Assembly: GCA_964499985.1 (NCBI GenBank)
Contig: CAZCMX010000003.1
Location: forward strand, 3,888 to 67,887
DNA length: 64,000 nucleotides
Origin: UBA5734 sp964499985
GTDB lineage: Bacteria > Bacillota > Clostridia > Saccharofermentanales > UBA5734
Direction of reading: 5' to 3'
How positions within the stretch are numbered: the first letter of the stretch is position 1; every line of letters starts with the position of its first letter. The notes below the pieces were generated by a model. The model searched no databases. It was not told the DNA's origin and saw nothing but the letters and a program-made list of their open reading frames with translations. Shown one piece after another: positions 62,599 to 64,000 of this stretch. Both the position numbers and the translations under genes were made by a program.

Positions 62599-62632
62599 GC
62601 CGGCTGAGCGGATTTTCTGCAGGTGGACGCGA

Positions 62633-63007
62633 ATGAGCCGGCCGGAGGTTCAACGGCTTTTGGCCAGCCAGCCTGCGCTGATTCCCGTCTATGAAATGCT
62701 GGAGCAATGGATCCTGGGTTTGCCGGGCACCCGAGTGGTGTACCGGAAAACCCAGGCTTCCTTTTATGTCCGGCGGACCTTCGCTTCAGCCTGGCTGCCC
62801 CTGCTGCCTGTAAAAAACCGGCCGGAGCATTATTTTGTCGTCAGCTTCTATCTGGATCATAAGGTGGTTCATCCGCGGATGATCAGTCGCGTCGAGCCAA
62901 TGCCTGGGCGCTGGACCCATCATGTCCTGGTCGCGACCGAATCTGACTGGGACGATGAGCTGCGCGGATGGCTGATGGCTGCGTCGCAGTGGGCTGATCG
63001 GAATTGA
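62633..63007 (+). CDS. Small DUF5655-like protein
   Basis: 124 residues. SFYVRRTFASAWLPLLPVKN, HYFVVSFYLDHKVVHPR and WTHHVLVATESDWDDELRGW fit the DUF5655 (transport-associated) pattern as I recall it; not certain. The start is the ATG at 62633 after AGGTGGA; a longer frame begins inside the serpin gene. It lies 34 bp after the serpin and 58 bp before the iron transporter. Function unknown. Confidence 0.72.
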   Translation: MSRPEVQRLLASQPALIPVYEMLEQWILGLPGTRVVYRKTQASFYVRRTFASAWLPLLPVKNRPEHYFVVSFYLDHKVVHPRMISRVEPMPGRWTHHVLVATESDWDDELRGWLMAASQWADRN

Positions 63008-63065
63008 TCATTGGCCCGCCGTCAGGGTATGCTATGGGTTAAAGGCAGATTTGGAGGAACAACCG

Positions 63066-63920
63066 ATGGACCCCTTATTGATCGAACAGAAAAATGAACT
63101 GACGTCGCACTTGATTTACCGGATGCTCAGCCAGAATATCCGCGACTCGCACAATCGCGCTGTCTTGCATCAGATCAGCGAGGAGGAGCTCAAGCATTAC
63201 CAGATCTTGAAGGCTCTGACCGGGCAGGACGTCCGCCCTGACCAGATGAAAATCACATTTTTCTATATGATCACCCGGTTGTTTGGCCTGACCTTTGGCA
63301 TCAAATTGCTGGAAAAGGGCGAAGAAAGCGCGGTCGATGCCTACTCCTCGCTTTTGGCCCAATATCCCCAGATTGCCGAACTGGTCCAGGATGAGGAGAC
63401 GCACGAGGACCGCCTGATCGCGATGATCGATGAAGAAAAGCTCAATTACATCGGCTCCATCGTGCTCGGCCTGAACGATGCGCTGGTCGAACTGACCGGC
63501 GCCCTGGCCGGCTTCACCTTCGCTTTCCAGAATACCCGGCTCATCGCAGTCACCGGACTGATCACCGGCATCAGCGCCTCATTGTCCATGGCTTCAAGCG
63601 AGTACCTCTCGACCAGCCAGGAAACCGGCGACCGTGACCGGGCTTTGAAATCTTCTTTGTATACCGGACTGGCCTATGTCCTGACCGTCATCATCCTGAT
63701 CCTGCCCTTCCTGTTGCTGGGCAATCCCTTTGTCAGCCTGGGAATTAGCTTGTTTGCTGCCGTGCTGATCATCTTCATCTTCAATTACTACATTTCCATT
63801 GCCAAAGACACCCCGTTCAAACGCCGCTTCCTCGAAATGGCCTTCATCAGCCTCGGCGTCAGCGGCTTTTCCTTTCTGATTGCCATCCTGGTTAAAACGG
63901 TATTTGGAATCGAGGTTTGA
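63066..63920 (+). CDS. Ferritin-like/VIT1 iron transporter fusion
   Basis: 284 residues. The N-terminal about 130 residues form a ferritin-like (erythrin) domain with carboxylate/His motifs ISEEELKHYQILK and VQDEETHEDRLIAMI. About 135-280 are a CCC1/VIT1 transporter with NYIGSIVLGLNDALVELTGA and four or five helices. It should detoxify iron or manganese by export, sensing it through the ferritin-like part (MbfA-like layout). The start is the ATG at 63066 after GGAGG; a TTG 15 bp upstream covers that site. No promoter stands out. Confidence 0.92.
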   Translation: MDPLLIEQKNELTSHLIYRMLSQNIRDSHNRAVLHQISEEELKHYQILKALTGQDVRPDQMKITFFYMITRLFGLTFGIKLLEKGEESAVDAYSSLLAQYPQIAELVQDEETHEDRLIAMIDEEKLNYIGSIVLGLNDALVELTGALAGFTFAFQNTRLIAVTGLITGISASLSMASSEYLSTSQETGDRDRALKSSLYTGLAYVLTVIILILPFLLLGNPFVSLGISLFAAVLIIFIFNYYISIAKDTPFKRRFLEMAFISLGVSGFSFLIAILVKTVFGIEV

Positions 63921-63977
63921 GAGACGGGCACTTGAGTGGATGAGTGAGTGGGTGAAGGGCGCTGGTTTGGCGGAGCC

Positions 63978-64000
63978 GGGTATGGCCGGGGTATGGCCGG
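63978..64000. repeat. Short direct repeat at the window end
   Basis: GGGTATGGCC occurs twice in tandem in the last 23 bases. It may be the start of a tandem array continuing beyond the window. The 80 bases after the iron transporter show no gene. Confidence 0.4.

Overview
The window looks like a draft or metagenome-assembled contig from a low-to-moderate GC, non-proteobacterial fermenter, most likely a Clostridia-type Firmicute. Evidence: class II (Firmicutes-type) GalT, YesN/YesM two-component pair, many GGAGG ribosome sites, TTG/GTG starts, lipoproteins with Thr/Ala-rich linkers, InlB-type surface repeats with a sortase-like C-terminus, and rho-independent terminators. Four runs of exactly 100 N (906-1005, 16422-16521, 21028-21127, 60997-61096) are scaffold gaps of nominal length. 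I see no rRNA, tRNA, phage, transposase or CRISPR array.

Layout. 1-2597: sucrose/fructan operon on the minus strand (LacI regulator, GH32 hydrolase broken by a gap, start of a sugar-binding lipoprotein). 2691-5535: a prepilin fused to an LRR domain, a possible nuclease/winged-helix protein, an aldo/keto reductase. 5693-8577: nagB-nagA and a second aldo/keto reductase. 8621-10717: pseudouridine catabolism (psuK-psuG). 10864-14687: ribose locus (rbsK, rbsD, rbsB, LacI) behind a consensus promoter with two identical 14-bp operators, but without its ATPase and permease. 14717-16009: a rare HD hydrolase-DUF429 fusion, followed by a strongly transcribed non-coding region (16051-16411) that looks like a structured RNA. 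16524-18433: oxidoreductase and VOC protein. 18707-22174: a large cell-wall repeat protein with a damaged or missing 5' end. 22361-30067: DUF302, an esterase/zinc-ribbon/acyltransferase operon, NADH oxidase, a probable b-type cytochrome, YbaK-like, MORN and an iron-sulfur aldo/keto reductase.

30250-42731 is an L-fucose-type sugar locus: fucI diverges from an AraC regulator, followed by a YesN/YesM pair plus a membrane-anchored sugar-binding protein (a three-component sensor), an RbsA/RbsC/RbsB-type importer, fucU and a VOC protein. 42757-47491: a LOR/SDH (ornithine cyclodeaminase-like) protein, a PdxR-type MocR regulator with a decayed pdxT remnant beside it, an RMD1-family pair and a rhodanese. 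47653-53114: a hypoxanthine/uracil-DNA glycosylase and an AraC-galTEK locus. 53291-55691: two lipoproteins acting on envelope glycans.

55869-60995 is a compact pantothenate/CoA operon: coaBC, a CoaX fused to a DUF2520/PanG-like dehydrogenase, panB, panC, panD. Together with CoaD and CoaE elsewhere this would make CoA from ketoisovalerate and aspartate, with the fused dehydrogenase filling the ketopantoate reductase step. The window ends with a serpin lipoprotein, a small DUF5655-like protein and a ferritin-like/VIT1 iron transporter.

The most interesting items are the candidate structured RNA at 16051-16411, the CoaX-PanG fusion, the pdxT remnant beside PdxR, the HD-DUF429 fusion, and the fucose three-component sensor. 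Family names are from memory of motifs, not from searches.
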